A stretch of DNA of 64,000 bases from Sesamum alatum (lineage: Eukaryota; Streptophyta; Magnoliopsida; Lamiales; Pedaliaceae): the NCBI GenBank assembly GCA_034509735.1, contig JACGWO010000006.1:201001-265000 (forward strand), read 5' to 3'. The stretch's first letter is position 1. Every line of letters starts with the position of its first letter. The position numbers and the translations under genes are program-made. This document shows, one piece after another, positions 15,589-28,316 of the stretch. Below the pieces are notes generated by a model. That model was not told where the DNA came from. It was given only the letters and a program-made list of their open reading frames with translations, and ran no database searches.

Positions 15589-16500
15589 CAAACACCTTGC
15601 GTTCCCCTTGTGTCTACTCTCACCTCAATATCCTTAGCAGCCCTTTTCGGCATCCAATAATTTGTTCATATCAAGCATCCGAACTATGCATAAGAAATCT
15701 GAAATTTGGATTTACACACAAGGAAAGAAAGATTCGTGGCATTAGCTCCAATTGAAAACATAACCGAATTCACAAGTTAAAAGAAAATAAATGCAAGCAG
15801 TGAACGTTTTGTTCCAAGTCCCACCTCCCGATCGCTCCAACCCCACGGGGGGGGGGGGCGCCTAAGGGGACAAAAGTCTTGGTAAAGAAAATATAAAATG
15901 GACAAAAAGATGGGAGAAACGAGAAAGAAAGAGAGAGGTGACAGAAATGTGGAATCAGATCAGATGCAGAATGAAAGAGCTGGCGATAATTCAATAGCAA
16001 ATGAACACAATAGAAGAAAGAGACATGAACACATCCAACAATGAATCGAGAAAAGAAAATTCAAGAAACGGGAAAAAACAAAGTAAGAAAAAACACATAC
16101 ACAGATCATAAATAAATGGAGATATATATGTGTGTGTGTATAAAAAGAAAAGAGAAAAGGCTTTTAAGAGAGATGAGGAGGAAAGGGAAATGGGATCTTG
16201 GGAGATAATAGTAAAAAAAAAAACACATTATCATTACCGGAGGAGACAGATTCAAAGGTCTTTGTAGGTAGGAGGTATATGAGTATGTGCGTCCGAGAAA
16301 TACGTACATATATATGTGTACCTAGCAACATATATACATATATCTATACTAATATATATATATATATATTTATAGGTAGATTAGATTAGATTAGTGTGTG
16401 TTAAGGGGTGGGTATGTTGGGTTCACGATTGAGGTAGACAGACGATCAGATCAGAAGTTGGAAAGAGTCTCCACTCGCCAGCCACCCTCCCTCCCGGACT
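15589..16500 (-). promoter_or_regulatory. Leader and promoter region of the CPK gene
   Basis: This region lies upstream of the CPK start on its strand. It holds a run of 12 G (15847-15858), purine-rich stretches and several (TA)n tracts (16300-16370). No TATA box or transcription start can be fixed, and an intron in the leader is possible. Confidence 0.35.
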
Positions 16501-18267
16501 CATCTTTCCTTTCTCCATCACATAAATTAAACCATTATTAATTTAGTAAGTACAACTTAATCATCCAAGGCAACCTTAATCACTTGAACTGGATAAGTAA
16601 GTACAACTGTATTAGTTATTAATTTATTATTACTAGTATATAATAATAACAATTAGTTGATTATTAGACCAGTCAACAGTCACCAGCTTCCCTCCCTCCT
16701 TCCATCTGCTTTCCTTTGATGTTTCTTTGCTGCTGCTTAAGAATTCGAATTCGAATTCTTCTTCTTCTTCTTTCTCTCTATCTGTATATATATATATATA
16801 TATCAATTATTCATACGTAACAAAAACTACAGCTGATTGATTCGCCCTTGTCTTTTTTTATTAAAATTAAATTGATATGATAAACAAACTTATTATAGCA
16901 TTTCAATTCAGAGAGTTTTTCAGTATTAGCTAGTTACAAATATTTCCCTAGTTGATGTGATAATGAGTAGAAGGAAAAAGGAAGGGGAATATATATGGTC
17001 TTTGAGTTTAGAGAACAAGTGTAAGTTTTTACAGCAGGGCCAAGGCCAAGGATCATATTCACATATATTCCAACTGATGCGTATAAATGAAATAACAATC
17101 ATTCTTATTTTTTAAGGATACAATTACACAGTTTGGCACAAAATTAGAATGCCAACGTGTAAAGTTAATCACGATTTTATAATCTTGTTTTGTTTTCTAA
17201 AATGAATGCAATGCTCCGTTTATTATGAAAATATAAATTTTTAATCTGTATACAAAAATATCATATGGGTTTAAATCTTAATACTTGTTATATAGTTTAA
17301 TGAACATAACTGTTAGATAAATAAAACTAAATTTAGGATGGAGGGAGGGAGGGAGGGAGGTTTGTCATTCTGATTTGTCCTCCTCCACAGAAAACGGAAC
17401 AAGTGTGTTGTCTGTACAACCAATGACCAAAAATATCAATGCTGACCAAGTCTCGTAAATATGTGTTGTTGAGTGGTGAAGTGCGAATGGAACATATAAT
17501 TAGTCCGTGCGGGTAGGTGGAATTGACTAGGAATAGTATCTCACTATCATCCTCATCCTCATCCTCATCCTCACCTAATAATAATAATAAATATAATTCG
17601 TTTGTTTGCGGAGTCAGAGTGGAGCTCACAATCACATACACGTCTTCAGTGTCAGAAACCCGAATCATTATAACTACTACCAAGCACTACTAACTATATT
17701 TTGAAATTTGAAGGCGCTGTTTGATTGTAGTGGCCTGTAGGGCTAACTTCTTCACAAACCCCATCCATCATACATATATATCCCTCCTCCCCAGTCCCCC
17801 CTCATGGCATCACTGCACCCACCAAGTTAATATATATATATATATATATATATATAATTCTGCACCAACTTCCTTCCTAAGGTTTCAATTTTGCACTTTA
17901 TTTACAAATTACAATCACGTTACAAATACACAACATACAACCAAAAATAAGGTCCACTAACTTGCCTTTCCTGCAATGCTAACTTCAGCCATCACCTCCC
18001 CCCAGTTGCCAAAACTAGCTGCCCTCAAACTCTTGCAAGTTTTATCAAGGAGCAAAACATCAACTCCGGAAATGTCAGTTTATTGCCAGGTAAATTTTTT
18101 TGGTTAAAGATACCAAAATAATAACTAGAAACACCCCACCACATAATCACCGTCGGCAGCCTCCAAACCAGTCTTCGAATCAAATCAGCTTAAAGGATCA
18201 TTTCTTTAGTCACTCACTGAGAGTCACCGCATAGGATATCCCATATACACACAAAACATTGGCTTCA
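16501..18267. other. Intergenic, AT-rich with simple repeats
   Basis: It contains overlapping GAATTC repeats followed by (TTC)n at about 16741-16770, a GGGA array at about 17341-17360, (CATCCT)n-type repeats at 17545-17572 and (TA)n at 17829-17857. No gene was recognised. The part nearest 18268 is probably the 3' UTR of the phosphate carrier gene. Confidence 0.5.
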
Positions 18268-21200
18268 CTAAGGTGCTGCCTCATAGCCCAGTAATTCTGC
18301 ATCTTTCAGATGCCTTCTCAGCCCTCCACTAGTAGGCCTGTAAGTCCAAACATTAAACAACTAGAAGCAAAAGGGAGTTATTTACTCCATGCACAAGCCG
18401 GAACTTACATATTTAAATTTCAGAACAACTGTTTTAAGTCATTGCTTTCTCCAACTATATATTTGGATCACACATCCTTGCATTCATAAGAGCAACTGGA
18501 CATATGCATGAGACACATCCTTGCAAAATACATATCTGTATTTTGCCCGTCACTTATTTACAGTGTCACTTGTCAATCAATGCCCTGTTGTTCAGTTTGC
18601 TTTTCAGTTTTAAACTTCATCCATGGATCCTGTTCTTTGGGCTGACATCTTTCATGCCATACCTACTTCGCTAGTGCTGCTATCACATCCTTTACAACAA
18701 CAGCTTAACTATAGCCTTTCCAGGCATCTACCATATCAAGCGCCAATAACACAATGATGCAATTACTTGTTTTATTTGATACAGATGAACCATGCATAGG
18801 ACAGAAAATGAGCACTGCAAATGATAAGGCCCTGACAAATAAAAACTAACTTACATGTTACTTAGCTACAGCCAAAGCAAATCGGTATGATATTCGCAGC
18901 CCATGCATGCTAGAGAGACTATTGATTGAGGCAAGATTCAGGAAATTAAAAGTGAAGGTATTACTCATGTAAACTAGAGAATGTGTGGTCTGCTATGAGT
19001 AAAAGACATAAGTGTCATTCTTAAACAACTCACTCAGATCATTAACCACCATGTTTTATTTTGATTTTTTTCCTTAAGATGGCAAGACAGCATACGATTG
19101 CTAGCAAAATCCATCAACACTTGAAAAAGTTACACTTACAGTCCATTCAGCACTTTGATGCTGTCATAGAAAAACCACTGCAGAGTAACAACAGGACCAA
19201 CAATTGCAATTCGAACAGGAAGGCTTCTAGTAAACAAATTGGCCAGCCCAATGTTTTTCACAGCCTGCAAAAGATCAATTTATACTCCTTATTCCTATGA
19301 GGACAAGCATATTAAGACCTATACGGAACAAGTATACTAGGACTTAATCCCAAAACAAATACCTGCATTACAGTTGCAGCCTTTTTATTGTAAAGAGATG
19401 AAACAATATTGTCAGCAGGATTAGAGATTACAGAACCAACAGCTCCAGCAGCATAGCCAGCTAAACATGTCACGCCAAGTTGCTGGGCTTTTGAGCAATC
19501 TTCTCTCCTTTTTTGTATAATGTTGCGATACATCATTTCCACAGAATGCTCAAATGTTGTGAACATAACCATGGAAACTGTTAAAAGAAACAGGCAAGTC
19601 AGGAATTAAGTACACAGAAAAATTAAGAGATGACTCTATGCAACTAACATCATTATTCTCGAACATGAAGATAATATTGGGGTAAAGATAAGTATCTCTT
19701 TCATTACTTTGCTCTAAATGGGTATTTATATGAAGTACATAGAAAACATGATTACCAAAGTATTCCTAACTATAACAACAATCCCATGGAATGCAGATTA
19801 TATGTTTGGGAAGGTATAAACTACGACGCGCTGGTGCTCTCTACTGACCTAAGAGGCAGTATCTAGAGTTATCACTGAACACATACATACGAAATGTCTT
19901 ATGTGGCAAAACGCAAGTGCCCCGACATCCAACAGTTCTCTCTAACTAGAATTGCGGTTAGTTATAGAGCAAAGCTAAAAGGGGGTATTGCATAAAACAT
20001 TAAGTCATACCGTAAAGTTAATTGTTGGGGTAAGATCATGTACCAAGTGCGTGAAAGAGGTCTTAATTGGTAGGTATTCCTAAAAAGGATATAACATCAC
20101 AAAATTGTTGATGAAGAAAGTGGCACTCTTAAGCTATAAATTCAGATGTTGAAGTCACAGTGCTGAAGGACCAACGCTTAAGTCCAAGGTAAAAGTCTAA
20201 ACTATACAGTTTCTCCAAGAAAATTCAATTTGAAACCATCATAAAAAATTCCTTAAAATCAAAGCAGGAGAGCGTCAAATAGAAGCAGATCTAGGCAATC
20301 AAATATAAAGTAGCTCAAGTGAGGACATTACATGGCAAATTACGACCCCAAAGTGGCAGAAGACCCTTGTAGAATCTGCAACCAATTTACGTGCATGATT
20401 ATCAGCATTGTCAAAAGAGAGATATCCTATTTAAAATTAACCTCGGCCTCTAATGCTTGCTTCAATTACCCGTAAAGGCCTTCATTAGCATAAATTTTCG
20501 GAAATCCATCAACCAAGCCCTTGGCAAAACTTGACTGGGTTTGGACCCGAACTTTGACAGCTTCAAATGGGCAAAGAGCAACATCAGCAAATATTTGAGC
20601 AGATGCACTGCTGAGGAAGAATATCACACCCTTGCTCTGATCTACCAATAGATCGCCATAAATCTTTTTGAAATATTCATAAAGACCAAATCTACATCCC
20701 CCTTGTACACCATATCCAAAAAGTTTGCCGGACCAACCCCTCCAAAGAGCAGAAGCGCCTTCTTCTCTGCACAGAGTACTAAATCCTGATAGGATGCCGC
20801 TATATTTAACTGGATTCACCTGGAATGTACATATATTATCAGAGGTATCAATCTTTCAGAAATGCAATGAGGGCAGTAGGGCCTTTGGTGGTTTAGTTTC
20901 CTTTTTTTTTTTTTTTTTTTTCCTGTGAGGAACAGGGTAGCACTGGGAACCTCACTTGAAGTTGTATACAATGAAAATCATTTTCTGAGTCACCAAAGAA
21001 CAAATAGTATCATTAGTAAAAGGGGGGGAGAGAAGGAACTAGTTAAGAGAAAGAAGTACAGCGGCAAAAGAGAACAATAAGAGAAAATTAGAGCAGGTGA
21101 TCAGTTAAATAACAAATGACAACGGGAAGGCTGAGACATCCCTAAAGGATATTGGAAGGAAAATCAGAGGACAGAGAAATTGTAAGCAGTGGACACAAAA

Positions 21201-21654
21201 GTGAAGAGGAGAAAATCCCAAATTTCTGAAGGCCTTTTCTGAGGTTTCAAGTTACATGGCGACCGAATACATGAGCAGAGGAGGCAAGTGTTGGGCATTT
21301 TGGGGGCGAAGGAAAGCGTGATGGGGACTGAGGAGGAGAGAAATTGAAACATGAAGTGCACGTCTGGTGGTACTGTGAACGAATTTTGCAAAAGAAAGGC
21401 TGAGTTACCCTTTGAGAGTCCGTATATGTATTAACCCGAAGGCAGAGCAGGCGGTATGAGAATTGTACGAAAAATAATTCCATTTGAGGTGCAAGTGCAA
21501 TGATAAAGAGGAAAACCTGCATGTTGACCTTCAAGACGTCGAGAGGGGTGATGGCAAGATGGGTAGCTCCAGCGCTGAGCATTCCACCAGCCGCACACAA
21601 CCCGTAGTACTCTGCCGTAAACTCCTCTACTCTGCCTCTGCGATTACTCATCAT
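18268..21654 (-). CDS. PHT3;3: Mitochondrial phosphate carrier, PHT3;3/MPT1 type, 6 exons
   Basis: It is an inner-membrane carrier of the mitochondrial carrier family that imports phosphate for ATP synthesis. Exons on the minus strand are 21654-21517, 20819-20470, 20375-20332, 19577-19363, 19264-19140 and 18337-18268; phases agree and the protein has 313 residues, close to the roughly 309 of AtMPT1/PHT3;3 and shorter than the presequence-bearing PHT3;1. The three carrier signatures are present: PLDVLKVNMQ (repeat 1), CPFEAVKVRVQTQ (repeat 2) and NPADNIVSSLYN (repeat 3, where the usual basic residue is absent). There is no cleavable presequence. Start: two consecutive ATGs at 21654, the first taken. 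The fifth exon runs into an in-frame TAA that overlaps the splice donor; splicing instead adds PTSGG and a short tail, which agrees with the Arabidopsis C-terminus as I recall it. Symbol assigned by resemblance. Confidence 0.93.
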
Positions 21655-22008
21655 CTCAAACACGCACCAAAATTGGCCTGATGTTGGAGTTGAAGACTAC
21701 TCAAGGCGGTTCAGATTGGTATTGTTAGGCCTGGTTCCAACATTTTAGGAATAAACGACGACAGACGATATAGAAAGAGAGAGAGAGAATCAAATGCTTT
21801 GTCTGGCTCTCAAATCCCTCCACGTTTTCATGCTTATACCCGCAGGTTCATTAGTCTCAATAACCAACTACTCCCAAATCCCAAACAATGGAAGTCTCAA
21901 GTCATGCAGGCTGCTGCCCTAATGCTTAATTAATTACTTATTGCCTGTTGGGCTTTCATTTTAGAGAAGCAAATTATTTATTAGCCCACTCCGACACACC
22001 AATAAAAA

Positions 22009-22010
<2 letters not shown>

Positions 22011-22068
<58 letters not shown>
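22011..22068. repeat. (TAA)n microsatellite
   Basis: It is an uninterrupted run of about 19 TAA/AAT units. It should be polymorphic, and its assembled length may not be exact. Confidence 0.9.
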
Positions 22069-22252
22069 TACTTACATCTTTGTTGTAGAATTTGTAAGGT
22101 GGTGCATACTAATAATGTTCGTTGTGAAAATAATTAATAACATTGTAAGTTAGTGTACATAAATTTTAATATACAGGAACAAATTATGAGTTTTAACAAA
22201 ATAAAAGTATTATTGAAAATCATACGATCAAATACTGCGTAACAGAGTATCT

Positions 22253-22450
22253 AGTATCTATATTAATATAAACACGCACAAAGAGCGATTACTTACACCG
22301 TGACATTAATTTTTTATTATGTCAATAAACCCTTAAGTTGTTTTTTTATTTATTTATTTATTTCTTTTTCTTTTTTTTTTTTGGAACGTGACGTATTGAT
22401 TTATATATATACTAGTCATCATTGCACGCGGTCTCCGCGAGCACCTAATA
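22253..22450. repeat. Dispersed repeat with a Helitron-like terminus
   Basis: The stretch 22253-22414 resembles 47615-47760: 'atattaatataaa' then 'ttacttacaccg.gat' then 'tttttattatgtcaata' and '.acgtgacgt'. At 22415, read on the minus strand, there is a CGCGG-AGA-CCGCG hairpin, an 11-base spacer and CTAG followed by T, which is the organisation of a Helitron 3' end. The matching 5' end was not identified, so the assignment is tentative. Confidence 0.35.
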
Positions 22451-22467
22451 AATAAATGTGACGTGAA

Positions 22468-22508
<41 letters not shown>

Positions 22509-23038
22509 TTTTGAAAATAGTAATCGTAGTGTGAAGATATAAAAAAGAAAAAAGTTGATAAGGGAAAAAATGTAGAGTCGGTTGAGAAAAACGCGACTAG
22601 TGGATTATTGAGAAGTTATTAAAAAATAGTGAAATTACTATTATGACCGTTTAAAAAAGAATGAATCAAAAGGGTAAATTGGGGAATTTAAAAAGACCGT
22701 GGGCGGTTTCGATGGTGGCTCGTCTCTGGGCATTCTTTGTCCCATTTCGTGTTTGACGGTTTCTTGTTTCTTGGTAGTTCGTTGATATATTTTCTTGGTA
22801 GTTAGGGTTTGTTTCTCCTCTCTTTGTGTGTTCTTCTTGGTGCAGTTTTTTGGTCTCGATCCTTATTAGGTGTTCTCTTTCTCACTGTCGTCACCTTCCG
22901 GGTTATGGGGGTAGCATTGTTGGTTGGTGTTTCTTTTTTTCTAGGTTCGAGGAGGCGGCCAGCGGCAGAGTTTGGGTTGCTATCCGTTACGCTAGGGGTT
23001 CGGCGAAGGTTCTCTTCGGCACTCTCGTCTGGGTCTTG

Positions 23039-23914
23039 ATGGAGACGGAGATTAAGCACTTGGGTCGAGCTCTTCAACTAACCGAGGATGAGGTTAGCGG
23101 TTTGCATTTATCAAAGGAATTGTAGGACGAGTCCACGGCCGAAAATCACTTATTCTTGGTAGGGTGTCTTCTTGTTAACAAAGACGTCAATTTTGAGGGT
23201 TTGGCAAGATCTCTGAAAGGTATGATGAATCCCGTTAAAGGGATGGACATTAAGGCTCTGCCGGAGGGACGTTTCCTCCTTCGCTTCCATCATACCATTG
23301 ACAAACAACATGTCCTGGCTGGGTGTCCATGGAGTTTCGAGAAGGGTCTAATCATCATCAACGATGTTCCGCCTGACGCAAACCCTATGCATGTGGACCT
23401 AAACTGGTGCGATTTTGTCGTTTATGTCCACGACCTCCCTTTGAGCAAGAAGACTTTGGGGGTTGCTAGGCATGTGGGGAACTGGCTGGGGTTGTTCAAG
23501 GAACTCGAGACTGACGACTAGGGTCATGCATGGGGGGCTACTCTTCGCATACGGGTAGCTCTCAACGTGAATTCGCCGCTTACAAGGGCTTTAAAACTTT
23601 TTATGCCATCCGAGGAGGAACTTGTGATCTCTTTTACGTACGAACGCCTCCCAAACTTCTGCTACGTCTGTGGGAAGATCGGTCACATCTCGAAATACTT
23701 TGTGACCGCGTTTGATGCTGAATTTGTCAACCCCGGGGAGAACACTCCGTATGGTCCTTGGTTGCGGGCTCTGCCGGGGGGGCCGAGTGGTCCACCGTCT
23801 CGAACAGGGGAACTTGGGATCGACTCATTCGCGCCTAGTGAGGTTACGCGAGGGCAGAACATCTTTGGTGGCTTTTCAACAGGGCGTTCGGATGGAGGCT
23901 GGTGTGGGGTCTGA
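23039..23914 (+). pseudogene. LINE ORF1: DUF4283 plus zinc-knuckle protein
   Basis: From ATG 23039 a single frame runs to 23914, broken only by TAG codons at 23123-23125 and 23519-23521. The first 160 codons form a DUF4283-type domain (SLKGMMNPVKGMDIKAL, then GRFLLRFHH and GCPWSFEKGLIIIN). A zinc knuckle follows near 23660-23705: CYVCGKIGHISKYF has the C-X2-C-X4-H spacing, but Phe replaces the final Cys. After it comes the usual PGENTPYGPWLRA. Such proteins bind the element RNA. The two stops and the lost ligand show decay. Confidence 0.85.
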
Positions 23915-24421
23915 GTCCTCGGCAACAGGGGTTGAGAGGCAGAGGGACAGAGGTGGCGGAAATGGGAAGTGGTGCGTTCAGCTAACGAGAGGCTCGAGTG
24001 ATGACAATATAGACTCGGTTATTTCCAGAGACAGGCCGCGAGGAGATTTCGCTTGGTGTGGCCGTTGGGGGTTTGGGCGGGATTCACCCGGTTGGAGACA
24101 AGCAGGTTGTGGGTTCGTCCGAGCAAGTCCATATGGATGGGGAGGATGGGCGTCAGGTCGAGGGGGATCCAACTGTGGTCACAGGGTCCCAAGCTCCTCT
24201 TTAGGGCTCTTTGTTGGTTACTATCCTGCTCCAATCACGACTCGACAAGCGGGGGCTTTCCGTCGGGAGGGGCCGGGGGGTATTGGGGGTCAAGCGGGCT
24301 CCTGGTATGATGCTTATCGAGGATGTGGGGGTTGTGTTCCATTCGGACAAACATTGACAGCTCGAGGACGACAATAGCACTAGTATTTCGGTGGAGACTA
24401 CAGAGCAGTCCCCCAGGAGCC

Positions 24422-27400
24422 ATGAATATCATTGCCTGGAACTGTCAGGGGTTGGGGGACCCTTGGACAGTTCGTCACTTGGGGGAGCTGATAGCTTCTC
24501 ATAACCCCGGCTTGGTTTTTGTGCCGGAAACCAAGTCTCATTCCAGACACCACGATCGGATTAAGGATAGGTTTAACTACTACGGGGTTGGAGTGGATGT
24601 ACTGGGTAAGTCTGACGGCCTGCTGCGACCTTGGTGTAAAGATCTTCATGTCACACTCCAGTATTTTTCGAGGCACCATATCGATGTTTCGGTTGGGGAA
24701 CTTAGCTCTATTGGTTGGAGATTCACGAGATTTTACGGGCACCCTGACACAACAAAGCGGAAGGAATCGTGGGCTCTGTTGCGCCGACTCAGTTCTCAAT
24801 CGATCCGACCATAGCTCTGTGCGGGGGACTTTAACGAGATTCTACATCAACACCATAAGCTAGGTCGGCAGGAACAACCCTTTAGGAAATCAGGGATTTT
24901 AGGCATTGTTTGGCAGATTGTTCGCTTGTGGATTTGGGGTATGACGGGGTCCCTTTCACTTGGTGCAATAATCGAGAAGTTCCTAATTTGGTGTGTGCCC
25001 GCTTGGACCGTGTTTATGGCTCTTCGGGTTGGTCGGAGACGTTCCCCAATGCTCAAATTCTTCATGTTTGCTCGCCATACACTGACTATGCCCTCCTGTT
25101 GATCAGCACCGAAGGCGATCCTCTGAGTCACGAGCACTTCGGCAGCGGCCGTTCAGGTTTGAGGCGGCATAGCTCTTGGCGCCGGGGTGTGAATACGTGT
25201 TGAGGCAAAATTGGGCTGTAGGAGAGACTCCGAGTCTGACTACAGAGGAGCGTATTCAGCAGGTCGGGAGAGAGCTTCGGGTATAGGATAAGCTCAAGTT
25301 CGGGAACATCCGCCGGTGGGTGAGGGAGCTCAAAGCTCAGTTGCAGTTGCGTTCTGGTATCATCACAGATTCCTCCAAGCAACAAAGCGAGGTAATTCGG
25401 GCAGAGCTTGAAGAAGTCTGGGCTCGTGAGGAAACACTTTGGAAACAACGCAACAAGGCTCAGTGGCTTCAGGAGAGGGATCGTAATACGACTTTTTTCG
25501 ATGCACATGCAAGCGAGCGTCGTAGAAGGAATTCCATTAAATCCCTTCATTCAGACGAAGGCGTGTTGGTATCCGATGGTCGTCGTATTAAGGGCCTTGT
25601 GAATGAGTATTTTCAGCAGATATTTGCCTCCATGAGACCGAATTTGAGTGTCGTCGATGAGATCCTCGGTGTCGTTTCACCTAGGGTGACTCCAGCGATA
25701 AACGATGCCCTACTGCTGCCCTTCTCCCTGCTGTTGTCGCTCCTTTATGCTTTAACGATACCTACATCGCGCTCATTCCTAAATGTGGGTGACCGGAGTC
25801 ATTGTCTCAGTACCGCACTATCAATCTTTGCAATGTTATTTACAAGCTGGCCTCTAAATCCATAGTGAATCGATTAAAACCTTTTCTTAATAGCCTCATC
25901 TCTGAAAATCAATCCGCCTTCATTCCCGGTGGCCTCATTACCGACAACATCTTGGTGGCCTATGAGACGAACCACTACTTTGCTCATAAACGGGCGGGAA
26001 AAGTAGGCTACGCGGCTTTAAAACTTGATATTAGTAAGGCGTATGACTGTGTGGAGTGGGTCTTTCTTGAGAGGGTCTTGCTTAGACTAGGTTTTCATTC
26101 TGATTTGGTTAAGCTTGTTATGTCTTGTGTTTCTACGATCGCTTACTCTATTATGTTTGACGGCGTTTCGGGCGCACCGTTCGTCCCCGAAAAAGGGCTC
26201 CGCCAAGGTGATCCGTTGTCCCCGTACTTTTTTTCTGTTTTGTGCAGAGGTGCTGAGTTGCTTGATCCATAAAGTGGAATCTGAGGGCTAGATCCAGGGT
26301 GTGGCCGTGTGCCGTGGTGCTCTGAGGGTGGCGCATCTTCTCTTCGCCGATGACACGCTTCTTTTTTTCGGGGCAACGCAGGAGTCCCTTTCTTGCATGA
26401 AGTCAGTGTTGGCAAGAGTCGAAAGTGTTTTCGATCTAGCTATCAACTTCCAAAAATTGGCGGTGACCTTCAGTAAGAATACGCCCCCTTTTCTTGAGTC
26501 GGAGTTGGATAGCCTATTGGGGGTTGAGCTCATGGAAAAGCATGACAAATACCTGGGTTTGCCGTCAGTGGTTAGGCGGAGCAAGAAAAAGCTGTTCGAG
26601 GGGATCAAAGATAGAGTGTGGGGCAAGATGGAGACTTGGAGCGCTACGCGAGCTGGAAGGCTTAGCCGCTAATTTCTTTTGGGACCACAGTAACAAACCA
26701 AGTATTCACTGGTTGGGTTGGAGGAAATTATGCAAGAAGAAAAGCGAGGGCAGCCTGGGTTTTTGGGAATTGAAGGCTTTCAATCTAGCCATGCTTGCTA
26801 AGCAACCATGGCATATTATTATGTTCCCGGACCCCTTTTTGGGCGGATAGTGTGCTGCAAGTACTTTCTAAACTCAGATTTTTTCCATGCTGAACTTGGG
26901 TCCCAGTCGTCTTTCTCTTGGAGTTTCATCCTGGCAGCTCAGGATTTGATTGTGGCGGGGTTGCGTTGGCGAGTGGGGGATGGTAGGAACATCAATATTG
27001 CGACGGATCCTTGGCTGCCGCGGCCTATCACCTTTCGTCTCACGTCCTTGCCTCGAATGCTGTCAGCAGAAACTATGGTTTCAGTTTACTCTCTGCGGAC
27101 GGGACGTCTTATAATGAGGAACGAGTTTGGGCGGAGTTTTTTCGAGTCGGACGCCGGGTGTATTCTGCAGATTAAGCCTCGGCCAGGGACCTTGGACGCG
27201 GTGGTGTGGTATTTCAACACCAAGGGGCGGTTCACGGTCAGAAGCGCTTACTCGCTGGCGCTCTCCGAAGAGGTACGGGCGGGATGTTCCAGGTACGGGG
27301 CTAGTCGAGACGGGACTGATGCGTGGCGCTTTATCTAGAAGGCTTCCGTTTCGCCGAAAGTCCAGCTATTCTCCTGGAAACTCTGTGTTGAGGCTGTCCC

Positions 27401-27775
27401 GACTGCCATAAATTTGAAGCGTCGGGGGCTTGCGGTTGTAGAGGCCTGTAGCAGGTGTTTGTCTGCTGAGGAAACTACAATGCATGTGCTATTACGCTAT
27501 ACTTTCTCTCTGCAGGTTTGGGCATTGGTGGGGCTCCCTTGGTTGAAAGTGCATCTCCATACAGACGTGCCCGAGGACTGGCTGCAGGGAGTGCGTAGGG
27601 GGTTAGATAGTGCCCAGTTTGGCCTCTTCTTGATGACGTGCTGACGTTTGTGGCACAACCAGAACGTGTTGTTGTTCAAAGGGCGCATGGAGGTCCCCAT
27701 GGGGGTTGCTAATGCGGCTAAACGGAGCTTTTTTGCGTTCGAGAAGCCCCAAAGGGGCACAAGCTTAGGATTTAG
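24422..27775 (+). pseudogene. LINE ORF2: APE-type endonuclease, reverse transcriptase, zf-RVT
   Basis: It starts at ATG 24422 with MNIIAWNCQGLGDPWTVRHL, the typical plant LINE endonuclease start; GDFNEIL follows at about 24826-24846. The reverse transcriptase is best seen at 25802-26272 (ENQSAFIPGG, then LDISKAYDCVEW and GLRQGDPLSP). The catalytic loop is FADD at 26346-26357, with Phe in the first position as is common in plant L1 elements. The zf-RVT region at about 27200-27550 has a TAG in place of the Trp after WRFI and lacks one Cys. At least four frame changes or stops separate these blocks, so no functional polymerase can be made. Confidence 0.85.
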
Positions 27776-27878
27776 GTAGCAATTTTTTTCTTTCATCTAG
27801 GCTTGGAACTGAACTATTGGATATGTTTTCCATTTTATGGCTTGCTTAATAAAGGCTTCTTTTTTTCTTAAAAAAAGT

Positions 27879-28316
27879 ATTTGTGTTGCATATAATTATA
27901 ATCTTCATTATCAATATAACAAATATTTTATAAAGTTTTAATTTTTAATTTAATTTGAGTACAATACTGTAGTGATAATTAATGCATTAGAAAAAAATTA
28001 TCAAACAGTTTTATATATAAAGTTGTAAGGCAATAATAAATTTTAAGATACCAGTATAAGTTATGAAATTCAATAAAATTAAAATTTTATTAAAAATTAT
28101 GTACGCATATATTGCGTGTCACAATAAAAATAACATGGCACGTAAACTAGTTAATAAAAAGAAAAGAAATGAAACAATTGAGACGCAAAAAATGCGGTAT
28201 TCAAATATAATAATAGAAGAGTGTAGATGGCGTAGACCGACGGTTAAAATAAAACCGTTGAAACTCAACCTCTTAAGTCTTAACCCTCGTTTGTTTCTGT
28301 TGCGTGCCTCACTGCC
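27879..28316. other. AT-rich spacer upstream of the NOC4-like pseudogene
   Basis: The stretch at about 28040-28105 resembles 22180-22245 on the other side of the LINE ('aagttatgaaattcaataaaatt' against 'aaattatgagttttaacaaaat', and 'atattgcgt' against 'atactgcgt'). It is therefore another dispersed, diverged repeat. No gene was recognised. Confidence 0.4.

Larger units (their letters stand above)
21655..22700. other. Promoter side of the phosphate carrier gene, then repeat-rich spacer
   Basis: The first few hundred bases are upstream of the phosphate carrier start. Further on come a long (TAA)n tract, a dispersed repeat, a (GA)n tract at about 22470-22503 and AT-rich sequence up to the LINE. 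No protein-coding frame was recognised. Confidence 0.5.
22700..27878 (+). mobile_element. L1-type LINE retrotransposon, full-length-like but decayed
   Basis: The order is 5' leader, ORF1 (23039-23914), ORF2 with endonuclease and reverse transcriptase (24422-27775), and a 3' end with an AATAAA-like motif (27848) and an A/T-rich tail near 27860-27877. Its GC content is clearly higher than the surrounding AT-rich DNA. The 5' boundary was placed by the change in composition. I searched both sides for a target duplication and found none that is convincing. Every domain expected of a plant L1 element is present in the right order, but with stops and frameshifts, so the copy is inactive. Confidence 0.85.

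Noticed and set aside
22680..27895. Target duplication around the large LINE
   Set aside because: No matching direct repeat was found next to the tail at about 27878 and the presumed 5' end near 22700.
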